A DNA stretch of 49,508 bases. Origin: Microcoleus sp. bin48.metabat.b7b8b9.023. GTDB taxonomy: Bacteria > Cyanobacteriota > Cyanobacteriia > Cyanobacteriales > Microcoleaceae. The DNA lies in contig NZ_JAAFKG010000058.1 of the NCBI RefSeq assembly GCF_013299185.1, forward strand, positions 1 to 49,508, given 5' to 3'. Shown here one piece after another: positions 17,201 to 24,518 of this stretch (positions are counted from its first letter, which is position 1; every line of letters begins with the position of its first letter). The position numbers were made by a program, and so were the translations under genes. Below the pieces are notes generated by a model. It was not told where the DNA came from. It did no database searches and saw nothing but the letters and a program-made list of their open reading frames with translations.

Positions 17201-19448
17201 TGAGAACGTCCGCCAAAATATCATTGTTGATAAATTTTGTTGGGTTTTTGGGTCGGGAAAATTCCAGCAAATAGTGCAGGTAATCTTCCCGCAAAGACAG
17301 GACGACTTTTAAATACTTGATTGTCAAGCATTCCCGCAAAAAATTAAAAAATATTTGTCTTTCCGCAGGCTCTTTCCACACGAAAAAGAATTCTTCAAAT
17401 TGGTCAAATATCAGAACTGTCACTAGATGTTCTGAATTTGTTTGCAACTCTTTGATGATTTTCTCATATTCGATCGCCTGTTTCTCGACAATTACTTCTA
17501 CAGGCTGTGACTGCTCAATCAGATCCTGGCTTGCTCCAACCGACGAGCCGCCGTTAAATTCCAGCCGCAGATTGGCGTTGACTGCGCCTGCTGCGCTCAA
17601 ATCTCCCGAAGCCGATCCCGGTACTGCATCGAAAATGTCGCGATCGAATATTTCAGCTTTCCCGGCAGATAACTGTCTGGTCAATTCCCGCGGCCAGTTG
17701 TTGTAAACTTGCAGCACTACAGGCAAAACAGTCCGCATTTCGATCTTTTTTTGCTTGAGAGCCGGCACTAATCCTCCGGTGACAATTGAACTTTTACCAA
17801 CTCCAGACTGACCGTAAATTACTGTCAGTTTGTCTGGGGTATTGTTCATCCTATATATCAAGCGATTGAGGTCTGCTTCTCTACCAGAAGCGGTAATTTC
17901 GTCAGCAATAGTAGGAGCGGCGGCAACTGTTTCGGCGGGATTAATCGCTTCTCTGTGCGGCTGCAATTTTCCGGCTCCAATAAAAGCTCGGAAGCGATAC
18001 GTATGTTCTACCGCTCGATAATCTTGCTTGAGCTGAAATGCTTTGAGATATTCTCCCCGCTGAAAATAGAATCCTCGCAGCATTTCTAAAACGCGCAAAT
18101 ACAGTTGCGGGTTGTAGCAAGGTTCGGTTTGCGATCGAGCTAGCTCTAAATGTGCGATCGCCTCGTCAATCTCACCCAACTCGCTCTGGGCCTCTGCTAA
18201 AATTAACAGATATAAGCCTAGATGCTGCGCTTTGAGAGGCGTTCCGTGTCCTGTCGCTTCAAATTTTGAGTTGAGAGATTGTAGGGCGACTGAAGCCCAT
18301 TCTTTTGCCCCTTGCCAATTCTTTTGCTCTAAGGCTACTCTAGCCAAAAAGCCGTAATCTTGAGCCAAATTAACTGTTGAGTTTTCCATATTTTCATGTA
18401 ACCTCCGAGCTTTCAGAGCTAAATTCCAGAGTGCATCCCAATCTTCTAAATGCTGCAATACTTCGCCGAGTTGATTGATGAATATACCGACGGCATCCGG
18501 CTGTCCCGCGCGTTCTAGAACATCAATACATTGCTGAAAATAATTTTTAGCTTCCGTCCAGTAAGGACGGTTGCCGCTGCGGTGCTTTTCTGCTTGAAAA
18601 CGGTAGCAAAGACCAATGTGAAATACTACGATTCCCTCTAATACTGGTGCAGGGTGAACAGTAAATAATAAATCGCTAAATGCTGTTTGGGGCCCAATAA
18701 ATGCTACTTGATACTTCCAAAAACTGAGACTTTTTTGATACAATTCAAGAGCTGCCTGGATGCGGTTGCCAGCATATTCGTCTCGACCGCGAATAAATTG
18801 CAAGCTTGCTTCAATAGCTGGTTCTAACCTGATGTTGCAAGTTTGCAAGTCTTGCCTCGCCGACTCTAATTCAGCTAAAGAATTGGCTCCGAGGATGGCA
18901 GAGTTACTTAAACGCCATTTGCCGCTTTCTAAAATCTTAGCAAAAATGCGATCGCAACTTTTGCCCAAAAAATCCACCAACTCGTCTGGGCCCAGCACAA
19001 ATTCAACACTTGTCGTCCAAGTCTCGATATCTGTGACTAACCGAATCAGTTTTTTTAAGATTTTGTCTGTCACCCACAGCACCACTGGGAAGGGAAAATT
19101 ATTGCGAAATTCTTCCCTGACGTAGTTGGTAGATGTTAGTACCCTATCTATTGCACTTACCGATTCCAATCCAAACACCATTAAAGCTTGAGGTTGGCTG
19201 CCATCAAGTTCAGTTTCTATCGTCGTGTACAGAGTTTTAACAGATTTCGGGAGGACAATTTCTCGAATCTCGACACCAGACTGCTGCCGCAATTGCCGTA
19301 CAGTTTGTTCTCGCATCGCACTGTAATTGCACCGCACCAAAATCAGCGAAAATTGCCCCTGAGACATTGAAAGAGTCCGGGAGAGAGTTTGCAGAGCACT
19401 TTTATTTTGCTCTGCTGCGGTGTCTTGGTGGCAGTGCGAATTAACCAT
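14247..19448 (-). CDS. Giant TPR-STAND (nSTAND1) ATPase with fourteen WD40 repeats
   Basis: 1733 residues. Residues about 30-170 form an N-terminal alpha/beta domain (FSLILVRCNY; REEFRNNFPFPVVLWVTDKI), and 200-490 a helical TPR-like solenoid. The STAND ATPase follows, with Walker A GQSGVGKSS (546-554), Walker B VLIFDQFEEF (678-687) and arginine-rich helices (REDYLHYLL). The C-terminal winged-helix-like part reaches 930, and a charged coiled coil spans 930-985. Next is one membrane helix (about 990-1008), then WD40 repeats from about 1090 to 1690. I count fourteen FSPDGK..ASxSxDxTVKIW units, enough for two seven-bladed propellers; repeat 11 carries a Thr/Ala/Asn insertion. STAND proteins act as ligand-triggered switches in signalling, defence and cell death. 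The ATG at 19448 has no good ribosome site; Met28 (19367) is an alternative. Confidence 0.9.
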   Translation of the reverse strand: MVNSHCHQDTAAEQNKSALQTLSRTLSMSQGQFSLILVRCNYSAMREQTVRQLRQQSGVEIREIVLPKSVKTLYTTIETELDGSQPQALMVFGLESVSAIDRVLTSTNYVREEFRNNFPFPVVLWVTDKILKKLIRLVTDIETWTTSVEFVLGPDELVDFLGKSCDRIFAKILESGKWRLSNSAILGANSLAELESARQDLQTCNIRLEPAIEASLQFIRGRDEYAGNRIQAALELYQKSLSFWKYQVAFIGPQTAFSDLLFTVHPAPVLEGIVVFHIGLCYRFQAEKHRSGNRPYWTEAKNYFQQCIDVLERAGQPDAVGIFINQLGEVLQHLEDWDALWNLALKARRLHENMENSTVNLAQDYGFLARVALEQKNWQGAKEWASVALQSLNSKFEATGHGTPLKAQHLGLYLLILAEAQSELGEIDEAIAHLELARSQTEPCYNPQLYLRVLEMLRGFYFQRGEYLKAFQLKQDYRAVEHTYRFRAFIGAGKLQPHREAINPAETVAAAPTIADEITASGREADLNRLIYRMNNTPDKLTVIYGQSGVGKSSIVTGGLVPALKQKKIEMRTVLPVVLQVYNNWPRELTRQLSAGKAEIFDRDIFDAVPGSASGDLSAAGAVNANLRLEFNGGSSVGASQDLIEQSQPVEVIVEKQAIEYEKIIKELQTNSEHLVTVLIFDQFEEFFFVWKEPAERQIFFNFLRECLTIKYLKVVLSLREDYLHYLLEFSRPKNPTKFINNDILADVLSKDILFYLGNFSQGDARAVIRTLTERSQFYLEPELIEELVKDLAGELGEVRPIELQLVGAQLQQEDIRTLTQYQELGNSPQQKLVERFLEEVIKDCGPENEGAARRILYFLTDEDEIRPLKTRAELASDLAIFAATDKLDLVLELLVKSGLVFRWTELPAELYQLVHDYLVSFIRQQQELDKKAEFEELRKQNQINRDEIEQIRKDRERDALLSEARDNQRLARDKQHQAEAQLYQTRRWQLRAAILGVLVLGGVSWIGFEQAKLAESARQEAETSRTDALNSASEALVLSNEKNQLGVLGNSIKIGSDSLKSTALPVDTKNKIAERLIQAVSGVQESNRFEQHSKSVLDVSVSPDGNSVASASADKTVKLVSKSGKLLKTFKHGDTVTSVSFSPDGKTIATGSADRTIKIWQVDNDKSAIATLSGHRDIVTSVSFSPDGKTLASGSHDNTVKIWNLETKKLLQTLTKHKDWVLGVSFSPDGKTIASASADKTIKLWNRKGKTQKFQINPKTLTKHSDFVRSVKFSPDSQQLVSASADTTAKIWNRKGEEIKTLKGHNDGVVSASFSRDGEKIVTGSADDTVKIWSRSGTLLNTFRGHQDDVRAVTFSSDGTIASASRDKMVKLWQPNSTPLNKILSGHGDWVYQVSFSGDGKTIASASGDNTVRLWRPDGSLIKTLTGHKDSVTWTSFSPENKTVASASDDKTVKVWNLNGKLLDTLPHNGIIRSVSFSPDGKIIAAASADRKLYLWRWNGTKATMLAKLEHSNPVISVSFSPDGKTIATATAAENKASGTQNDAETAGEKRVYLWQFNGTSAKMLQSLDHADSVRNVSFSPDGKTIAAGCADKKVYLWGFDGKAANLTEKLDHSDTVESVSFSPDGKLIAAASAGNTVKLWNFDGKKALLSKTLESGDRVLSVTFSSDSKTLAFASRDRTVILLPVENLELNNIIARSCEWLGDYLQNDPNVAEGDRLLCLGFGKQSLNKKK

Positions 19449-19481
19449 AATATTTTAAAATCCTGATTGAATAGATGCTTT

Positions 19482-19536
19482 CAGTTGACAGTTGATAGTT
19501 GACAGTTGACAGTTGACAGTTGACAGTTGACTGTTG
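19482..19536. repeat. TTGACAG heptamer array
   Basis: Seven or so TTGACAG/TTGATAG units in tandem between the STAND gene start and the ATACCAATTT element. Same heptamer family as 8673-8707. Confidence 0.8.
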
Positions 19537-19670
19537 ATACCAATTTAATGGGTCGTTGCATATATCTCGATCCCCCTAAATCCCCCTTAAGAAGGGGGAC
19601 TTTGAGCGGAATCTTATCCCCCCCCTTATTAAGGGGGGTTAGGGGGGATCGGATTCGGGAGCAGCCTCTA
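19537..19670. repeat. ATACCAAT element (copy 2, one end lost)
   Basis: Begins ATACCAATTTAATG and has TCGATCCCCCTAAATCCCCC, then the second G/C-run palindrome and GGAGCAGCCTC, in the opposite orientation to 224-370. The far terminal repeat is not present. Directly after it, 19688-19731 has the TCTGTGTCCTCTGTGTTCTC run that is seen complemented at 33205 and 34860. Confidence 0.7.
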
Positions 19671-19764
19671 ACATCACAATTATTCAGAGTTCTATTCTCT
19701 CTCTGTGTCCTCTGTGTTCTCTGCGGTTAAATCATTCCTATGCAACGGTCAACGATATAATAAA

Positions 19765-19849
19765 TATAGCCTTTCTCAAAAAGATGAGGTATGCCTGACA
19801 GCTTATATAACCAATTAAACTCTTAGGGCTAAAGCCCAACAACGTACCT
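19765..19849. repeat. TATAGC..TTCTCA element, truncated
   Basis: Starts TATAGCCTTTCTCAAAAAGA and carries the interior TGACAGCTTATATAACCA and GGGCTAAAGCCCAACAACGT also found at 34674-34757; the right TATAGC end is missing. The following 19850-20056 holds nothing recognisable. Confidence 0.6.
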
Positions 19850-20056
19850 TGTTTTTAGCTGCCCGTACCTCAGATCTGAAACCGTCCGATTATTTTAGCC
19901 GATCGCCCTTAAAACATACCCGAAGAAATACATACTCTGTTATTATCATAATCTCAGGACAATCCCGTGGATTTCACTGATTTTTTTTCCCCTCGGTGAC
20001 TTACGTTCTCCCGAGCAAAAAAGTCGATCGCCAAAAATCATACAAATCCGATGCAG

Positions 20057-20434
20057 TTATTCGCAAACGGCTGAAATCTTGCATTCCCTGCTTTGCTGGC
20101 CCCTCGCCGCACTGAGATAAACTACGGGCGGCGGTTCCTCAATGACCATTTGCACATTTTCGATCGCATTTTCGAGCAGAATTTTATCAATCTCCATATC
20201 TAAATTAGTAGCTGAAAAATCAGGTCGATCCCAATCTTCGCTTTCTTCAATGAGGATTGTTGTGGTTGGTGCCACCATCTCTAAATCAAGCTCATCACCT
20301 AAATTAGAAACTTGCTTGTTTGGCTCGATTTTCTGGCCGGTATCAGTAGCTAAAGCTTGACTGTTATTGGCAATTAGTACGAGCGGCAGTGCTACCATTG
20401 CACTTATCGTTTTTCGTACCGTGATTTTCCCCAT
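20057..20434 (-). CDS. Small exported acidic protein, unknown function
   Basis: 125 residues. The N-terminus MGKITVRKTISAMVALPLVL is a typical signal peptide with cleavage likely after ALA (about residue 29). The mature part is about 95 residues, rich in Glu and Asp (LGDELDLEMVAP; EESEDWDRPD), then a proline patch (EEPPPVVY) and two cysteines near the C-terminus (CKISAVC) that could form a disulphide in the periplasm. AGGAGGAG lies just before the ATG at 20434. Not recognised; it stands alone downstream of a long empty spacer. Confidence 0.65.
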   Translation of the reverse strand: MGKITVRKTISAMVALPLVLIANNSQALATDTGQKIEPNKQVSNLGDELDLEMVAPTTTILIEESEDWDRPDFSATNLDMEIDKILLENAIENVQMVIEEPPPVVYLSAARGQQSRECKISAVCE

Positions 20435-20830
20435 AATCTCCTCCTAGTATCAACTAAATTTTGGTGCTGCTATAAATTTAAACATCCGCCGCTACTTGAG
20501 AGCGCTGCTATTATTTAATAGTCGCTTATTTTCGACAAAAAATACCCCGATCTGTGACACTTCGGGGCAAATTTGCCTGACGGAGGGTATCTGGCTAACT
20601 CTTCCCGTTTCTATTGATTACGTGAAAACTCTTAAACAATCAGGTTTTCCTGTAGGTAATTTTGGAAATGAGGGCGAGTGTCTATTTCAGGCTAAAAACG
20701 GCGAACAACGAAGAGGGCAGGCACGGGGGCACTGCCCCTACAACCGTCAACTCGTATAATTCTCGTTACTAGGCTCTTCCTGGTAACGCAGGGTGGCGAG
20801 GAAGAGAAACTAGCAAAAGTAAGGCGCTTG
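20435..20830. other. Spacer without a confident gene
   Basis: Contains GGGCAG/CTGCCC (20715-20720 and 20732-20737) in a common cyanobacterial GCACGGGGGCACTGCCCC word and the inverted repeat at 20774-20806. An 87-codon plus-strand frame runs across these repeats and has no ribosome site, so it is not called. Confidence 0.4.
20774..20806. terminator. Inverted repeat downstream of the response-regulator gene
   Basis: CTCTTCCT (20774-20781) pairs with AGGAAGAG (20799-20806) around a G-rich loop; flanking CTAG words extend it. It lies 25 bases past the stop of the minus-strand response regulator, where a terminator is expected, but has no T run. Confidence 0.4.
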
Positions 20831-21523
20831 TTACTTTGTCAAACCGTGTTCGAGAGCGTAGCGAACCAACTCAGTACGGCTGTTAGTACCAGTTTTGCTA
20901 AACAAACGGCTGACGTACTTTTCCACATTCCGCACGCTAGTTTCCAAGCGGCGGGCAATTTCCTTATTCATCAAACCTTGAGCAACCAAATCCAAAACAC
21001 TTTGCTCTCGCGGAGTCAAATCAATTTTAACCGACGAGCTACTTTGGACGATCGCACTTCGCCCGCTTAACAAAGACTCAATTCTCGCCATTTGGCTGGC
21101 CAAAGCAGCAATATCAGGACTTTCAGCATTGCCGCCCGTCTCCTTAGCCGCCGCGCGGCGGGCCAGCAAATTCGTGACAATTGCCACTAACTCGTCGGGA
21201 TCGAAGGGTTTAGAAAGATAAGCATCGCAGCCTGCTTGATAGCCTTGAATGCGATCGCCCGTCATCCCCTTAGCCGTCAAAAACACCACCGGCAAAGCCT
21301 TATAGCGAGGATCTTCCCGCACTTGCTTGAGAAACTGATAGCCGTCCACCTGCGGCATCATAATATCTGAAATCACCAAATCCGGATTCATCTGCTGCAA
21401 TAATTCCCAGCCATCCCGAGCATTACTGGCAACCTCAACCGAAAAATCGCTATCTTCCAAATAAGCTTGTACCGCTTCCCGCAAGCCCGGTTCATCATCT
21501 ACCAATAATAGTCTTGCTGACAT
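20831..21523 (-). CDS. NarL/LuxR-type response regulator (Ycf29/Rre1-like)
   Basis: About 230 residues. The receiver domain (1-120) has the acidic pocket VDDE, the phospho-acceptor Asp53 (LVISDIMMP), the switch Thr (FLTAKG) and Lys105 (LSKPFDPDEL). A linker of 45 residues leads to a LuxR-type helix-turn-helix (LTPREQSVLDLVAQGLMNKE, then VRNVEKYVSRLF) that binds DNA. The domain order and the GYQAGCDAYLSKPF and VEKYVSxL motifs resemble the Ycf29/Rre1 regulators of cyanobacteria and red-algal plastids; orthology is not proven. The start at 21523 is preferred to 21529 because AAGGG is 8 bases before the former and only 2 before the latter. No histidine kinase is nearby, as usual for this group. 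Confidence 0.88.
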   Translation of the reverse strand: MSARLLLVDDEPGLREAVQAYLEDSDFSVEVASNARDGWELLQQMNPDLVISDIMMPQVDGYQFLKQVREDPRYKALPVVFLTAKGMTGDRIQGYQAGCDAYLSKPFDPDELVAIVTNLLARRAAAKETGGNAESPDIAALASQMARIESLLSGRSAIVQSSSSVKIDLTPREQSVLDLVAQGLMNKEIARRLETSVRNVEKYVSRLFSKTGTNSRTELVRYALEHGLTK

Positions 21524-21630
21524 ATCCATTACCCTTACGTTTTACTACTATTATCTTTTAATTTAGCCGAATTCAACTATTTTTTCACTCCATCTATAGA
21601 AGCAACTCCAAAAATTGCGATTAAACTCCT

Positions 21631-21771
21631 ATACGGTTCAGTTAAACCTGATCCCCTACCCCCCCTTGCCAAGGGGGGGACAAGAAATTGCTCAAAGTCA
21701 ACCCCTACTCCCCTTTTTAAGGGGGATTTAGGGGGATCTCCGGGGGATAAACATCATTAACTAAACCGTAT
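21631..21771. repeat. Inverted-repeat element with ATACGGTT ends and C/G-run interior
   Basis: Begins ATACGGTTCAGTTAA and ends TTAACTAAACCGTAT (14 of 15 bases pair). The interior CCCCCTTGCCAAGGGGGGG and CCCCTTTTTAAGGGG resembles that of 224-370, so two families with different ends share the same kind of core. Confidence 0.75.
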
Positions 21772-21912
21772 TGTGGTTAAATTCAAGAGGTTTGAGTTTT
21801 GTTTTAATCCAATGATTAAAAACTGATTAGTTTTTTTATTCACAACTCAAAACCGCGCATAGTTGTTCGCGATCGCGCGGCAATCTCACGATTATTCTTG
21901 AACCATTCCGAC

Positions 21913-22740
21913 TTAAACTTTTGAACGATCGGTCAAAATTTCATAACCGGTATCCGTCACCAACACAGTATGCTCGAACTGAGCCGACATCGCATTGTCA
22001 ACCGTTACAGCAGTCCACTTGTCAGCAAGCGTGCGAGTGTACTTAGAACCTGCATTCAAAATCGGTTCGATCGCCAATGTCATACCCGATCGCAATTTCA
22101 CGTTAGGCATTTCGCGGGTGCGGAAATTGAAAACCGACGGTTCCTCGTGCAAATTGCGCCCGACACCGTGGCCTGTAAACTCCTCAACAATGCTAAAACC
22201 GTTGCTTTTGACATGATCCTCGATCGCACCAGCGAGATCGAGCAAATAAGCACCAGCCTTGACTTGTTCGATACCTTTATAGAGAGCTTCTTCTGCAACT
22301 CTAATTAATTTTGCCGATTCCGGTGTCACTTCCACAACTGCGATCGTGATGCAAGAATCGCCGTGAAAACCTTGATAATATGCTCCCGTATCTACTTTGA
22401 GAACATCTCCGGCCCGAATTACTTTTTTAGGGCTGGGGATGCCGTGAACAACTTCGTTATTGATGCTAGAACAAATTGAACCAGTGAAACCGTGATAACC
22501 TTTAAAACTTGGAGTTGCACCCATTTCGCGGATGCGTCTTTCGGCATAAACATCCAAATCAGCAGTAGTCATTCCCGGTTTCACAAGTTGAGAAATTTCT
22601 TTCAGAACCGTGGCGACAATTTTCGCTGCTTGCCGCATTATTTCGATTTCGCGTTCCGACTTAATTTCAATGCCTCGACGCTGTTTTGTGACTTGGGGTT
22701 GTTTGGTTGGCCCAGAAAGCAGACTGCTAAAAATATTCAT
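21913..22740 (-). CDS. map: Methionine aminopeptidase, type I
   Basis: 275 residues. Removes the initiator Met from new proteins in the cytoplasm. The five metal ligands of the pita-bread fold are all visible: Asp117 (VDTGA), Asp128 (HGDS), His191 (TGHGVG), Glu225 (AIEPIL) and Glu256 (QFEHT); His99 (VVHGIP) fits the substrate-binding histidine. The first 25 residues (MNIFSSLLSGPTKQPQ and on) extend before the usual IEIKSEREIEIMRQA start, as in several cyanobacterial paralogues. Stand-alone, not in the usual secY-adk context, so it may be a second copy in this genome. Confidence 0.95.
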   Translation of the reverse strand: MNIFSSLLSGPTKQPQVTKQRRGIEIKSEREIEIMRQAAKIVATVLKEISQLVKPGMTTADLDVYAERRIREMGATPSFKGYHGFTGSICSSINNEVVHGIPSPKKVIRAGDVLKVDTGAYYQGFHGDSCITIAVVEVTPESAKLIRVAEEALYKGIEQVKAGAYLLDLAGAIEDHVKSNGFSIVEEFTGHGVGRNLHEEPSVFNFRTREMPNVKLRSGMTLAIEPILNAGSKYTRTLADKWTAVTVDNAMSAQFEHTVLVTDTGYEILTDRSKV

Positions 22741-22787
22741 GTATTGAATGTCAGGTAATTTGTGATTTGAGGGCGGGTATAGCAGCG

Positions 22788-22816
22788 GACAGTTGACAAG
22801 TGACAGTTGACAGTTG
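22788..22816. repeat. Short TTGACAG heptamer array
   Basis: Three or four imperfect TTGACAG/TTGACAAG units upstream of the map gene. Confidence 0.6.
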
Positions 22817-22866
22817 CACAGTCAGGAAATCAAACCGTTGATGCTATGGGTTAGGAGGCTGCTATA

Positions 22867-24101
22867 CAAATACTAGACAAGTCTAGACATTTGCTTCTTA
22901 CTTCATCGGGAGCATGGGAGCGGTTATCCCTCGGTAAGCTTTCACGGTTTAGCCAACCGTGATAAATTAATCGCTGCATTTAAGTCCCTGTCCATCGAAC
23001 GACCGCAACTTCCACAGTTGTAAGTTCTTTCTTTTAGTGGCATATCTTGAATATGCCCGCAGTTTGAACAGGTTTTGCTTGATGGAAACCAGCGATTAGC
23101 AACGATTATCTCACAACCAAACTTTTTAGCTTTGTATTCTAACTGACGTTTAAATTCATGGAATCCACAATCAGCTATTACCTGTGCTAGTTTGTGATTT
23201 TTTAGCATCCCACTGACATTCAAATCTTCTACTACTATTGTTGCGTGGTTTTTGCATAAGTAAGTAGTGATTTGATGCAGAGTATCTTTCCTGAGGTTTG
23301 CTATCTTTGCATGATGTTTCGCTAACTGGACTTTAGCTTTATATCTATTTCCAGAACCTTTGACCTTTCTCGCAAGAACTCTTGATAATCTCTTGAGTTT
23401 TGCCAGATGCGCTTTATAGTGCTTTGGGTTTGGAAATACTACGCCAGTTGAAAGGGTAGCCAATTCTTTCACTCCCAAATCAACTCCTACAACGTCATGA
23501 CTTTTGACCGTTGATTCGTGACTTTGTTCGTAAGCAAAAGCGATAAACCAACTGTCGGCAGTACGTGAAATGGTGATTGACTTACAGGTAGTGTGTGGCA
23601 ATCCTTCGTGAGTTTTTACCCAGCCGATTGTTGGCAGCTTTATAGACGTACCTCCCACGGGGATCGGCTTGCCACCTGCATCAATCGTGAAAGAGTCGTG
23701 ATGTCCTTTTTTTTTGAAATTGGGATATCCACCTTTTTTTGAGAAAAATAAGGAAAAGGAGTCTCCAAGATTATCAAAGGCGTATTGAGTTATCTTCTGG
23801 CAGATTCCTTTCTCTTTAATCCATGTAAACTCAGGTTTGACATGATTGTTGAAGAATTTCTTAAGCAGGTATTTGTTTGGCTTTAATCCATCTTTATAAA
23901 GATTACTCCAAGTAGCCAATCCCCAATTATAAGTAAACCTAGCTATTCCTGCGTGCTTACTCATAACCGTTGCTTGAACCCTATTCAGCTTTAACTTTGT
24001 TTTGATGGACAAAAGCATTGTTCGACCTCAACACGCTCATTTCTTTGTTTAATTCTGTCACATCTTGTAATGGTACATCGTAGATTTGTCTACAAGTGTA
24101 C
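22867..24101 (-). mobile_element. IS200/IS605-family element carrying only tnpB
   Basis: Bounded by subterminal imperfect hairpins. The right end (22867-22893) pairs CAAAT with ATTTG around CTAGAC-aa-GTCTAG. The left end (24073-24101) pairs GTAC with GTAC around GTAGA-tttg-TCTAC. The tnpB gene is the only passenger, with no tnpA, as in IS1341-type units moved in trans. Exact ends are not fixed. The region just past the tnpB stop (22867-22941) is where an omega RNA would be encoded. Confidence 0.6.
22942..24018 (-). CDS. tnpB: TnpB, RNA-guided nuclease of an IS200/IS605-type element
   Basis: 358 residues, close to the usual 350-400. The N-terminal helical domain (1-100) contains the FTYNWGLATW and FDNLGDSFSLFFSKKGGYPN motifs. 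The RuvC-like catalytic acids are visible: Asp180 (GVDLGVKELA), Glu264 (VVEDLNVSGM) and Asp345 (MDRDLNAAINL). A zinc ribbon lies between the last two: Cys317-x2-Cys320 (CSNCGH) and Cys335-x2-Cys338 (CGSCG). The frame is intact, so the nuclease may be active. TnpB cuts DNA next to a short adjacent motif under guidance of an omega RNA from the element's right end and helps keep the transposon in place. Confidence 0.93.
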   Translation of the reverse strand: MLLSIKTKLKLNRVQATVMSKHAGIARFTYNWGLATWSNLYKDGLKPNKYLLKKFFNNHVKPEFTWIKEKGICQKITQYAFDNLGDSFSLFFSKKGGYPNFKKKGHHDSFTIDAGGKPIPVGGTSIKLPTIGWVKTHEGLPHTTCKSITISRTADSWFIAFAYEQSHESTVKSHDVVGVDLGVKELATLSTGVVFPNPKHYKAHLAKLKRLSRVLARKVKGSGNRYKAKVQLAKHHAKIANLRKDTLHQITTYLCKNHATIVVEDLNVSGMLKNHKLAQVIADCGFHEFKRQLEYKAKKFGCEIIVANRWFPSSKTCSNCGHIQDMPLKERTYNCGSCGRSMDRDLNAAINLSRLAKP

Positions 24102-24293
24102 TATTTTGTCTATTTATTCGCTAGCTAGGTACTAGCTCTATTCCTGAGGTTATTTATCTCCTCACTGCTGGGGCGATTGCTATAAAAGCAAAAACCCCAA
24201 ATAGCGGGCTTTTTGGGCCAAAACGAGTGTCTTGTCCGAATTGTCGATCGCTAGTCCTCTAGTTAGCTTAATATTTTTCTTGATAATCTGCAC

Positions 24294-24500
24294 GGGAGAG
24301 GGAGAGGGAGAGGGAGAGGGGGAGAGGGGGAGAGGGGGAGGGCGAAAGGGAGATAATCGGGGATAATCGGGGATAATCGAGACAATCCTCTTGTTTTCCC
24401 TCTTCCCTCTTCCCTCTTCCCTCTTCCCTCTTCCCTCTTCCCTCTTCCCTCTTCCCTCTTCCCTCTTCCCTCTTCCCTCTTCCTTCTTCCCTCTTCCTTC
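24294..24500. repeat. Strand-asymmetric simple repeats: GGGAGA, GGGGATAATC and TTCCCTC arrays
   Basis: Purine array GGGAGA(G) at 24294-24345, three GGGGATAATC units at 24358-24380, and about fifteen TTCCCTC units at 24396-24500. Short TTCCCTC copies recur near 28309 and 28500. The arrays end 18 bases before the stop codon of the oxidoreductase. Overlapping open frames in all three minus-strand phases come from the 7-base period and are not genes. Confidence 0.85.
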
Positions 24501-24518
24501 GGACAACTGACTTCTGAT

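Noticed and set aside
20496..20759. 87-codon plus-strand frame upstream of the response regulator's terminator
   Set aside because: It runs through the GGGCAG..CTGCCC repeat, has no ribosome site and has unprotein-like composition at its end.
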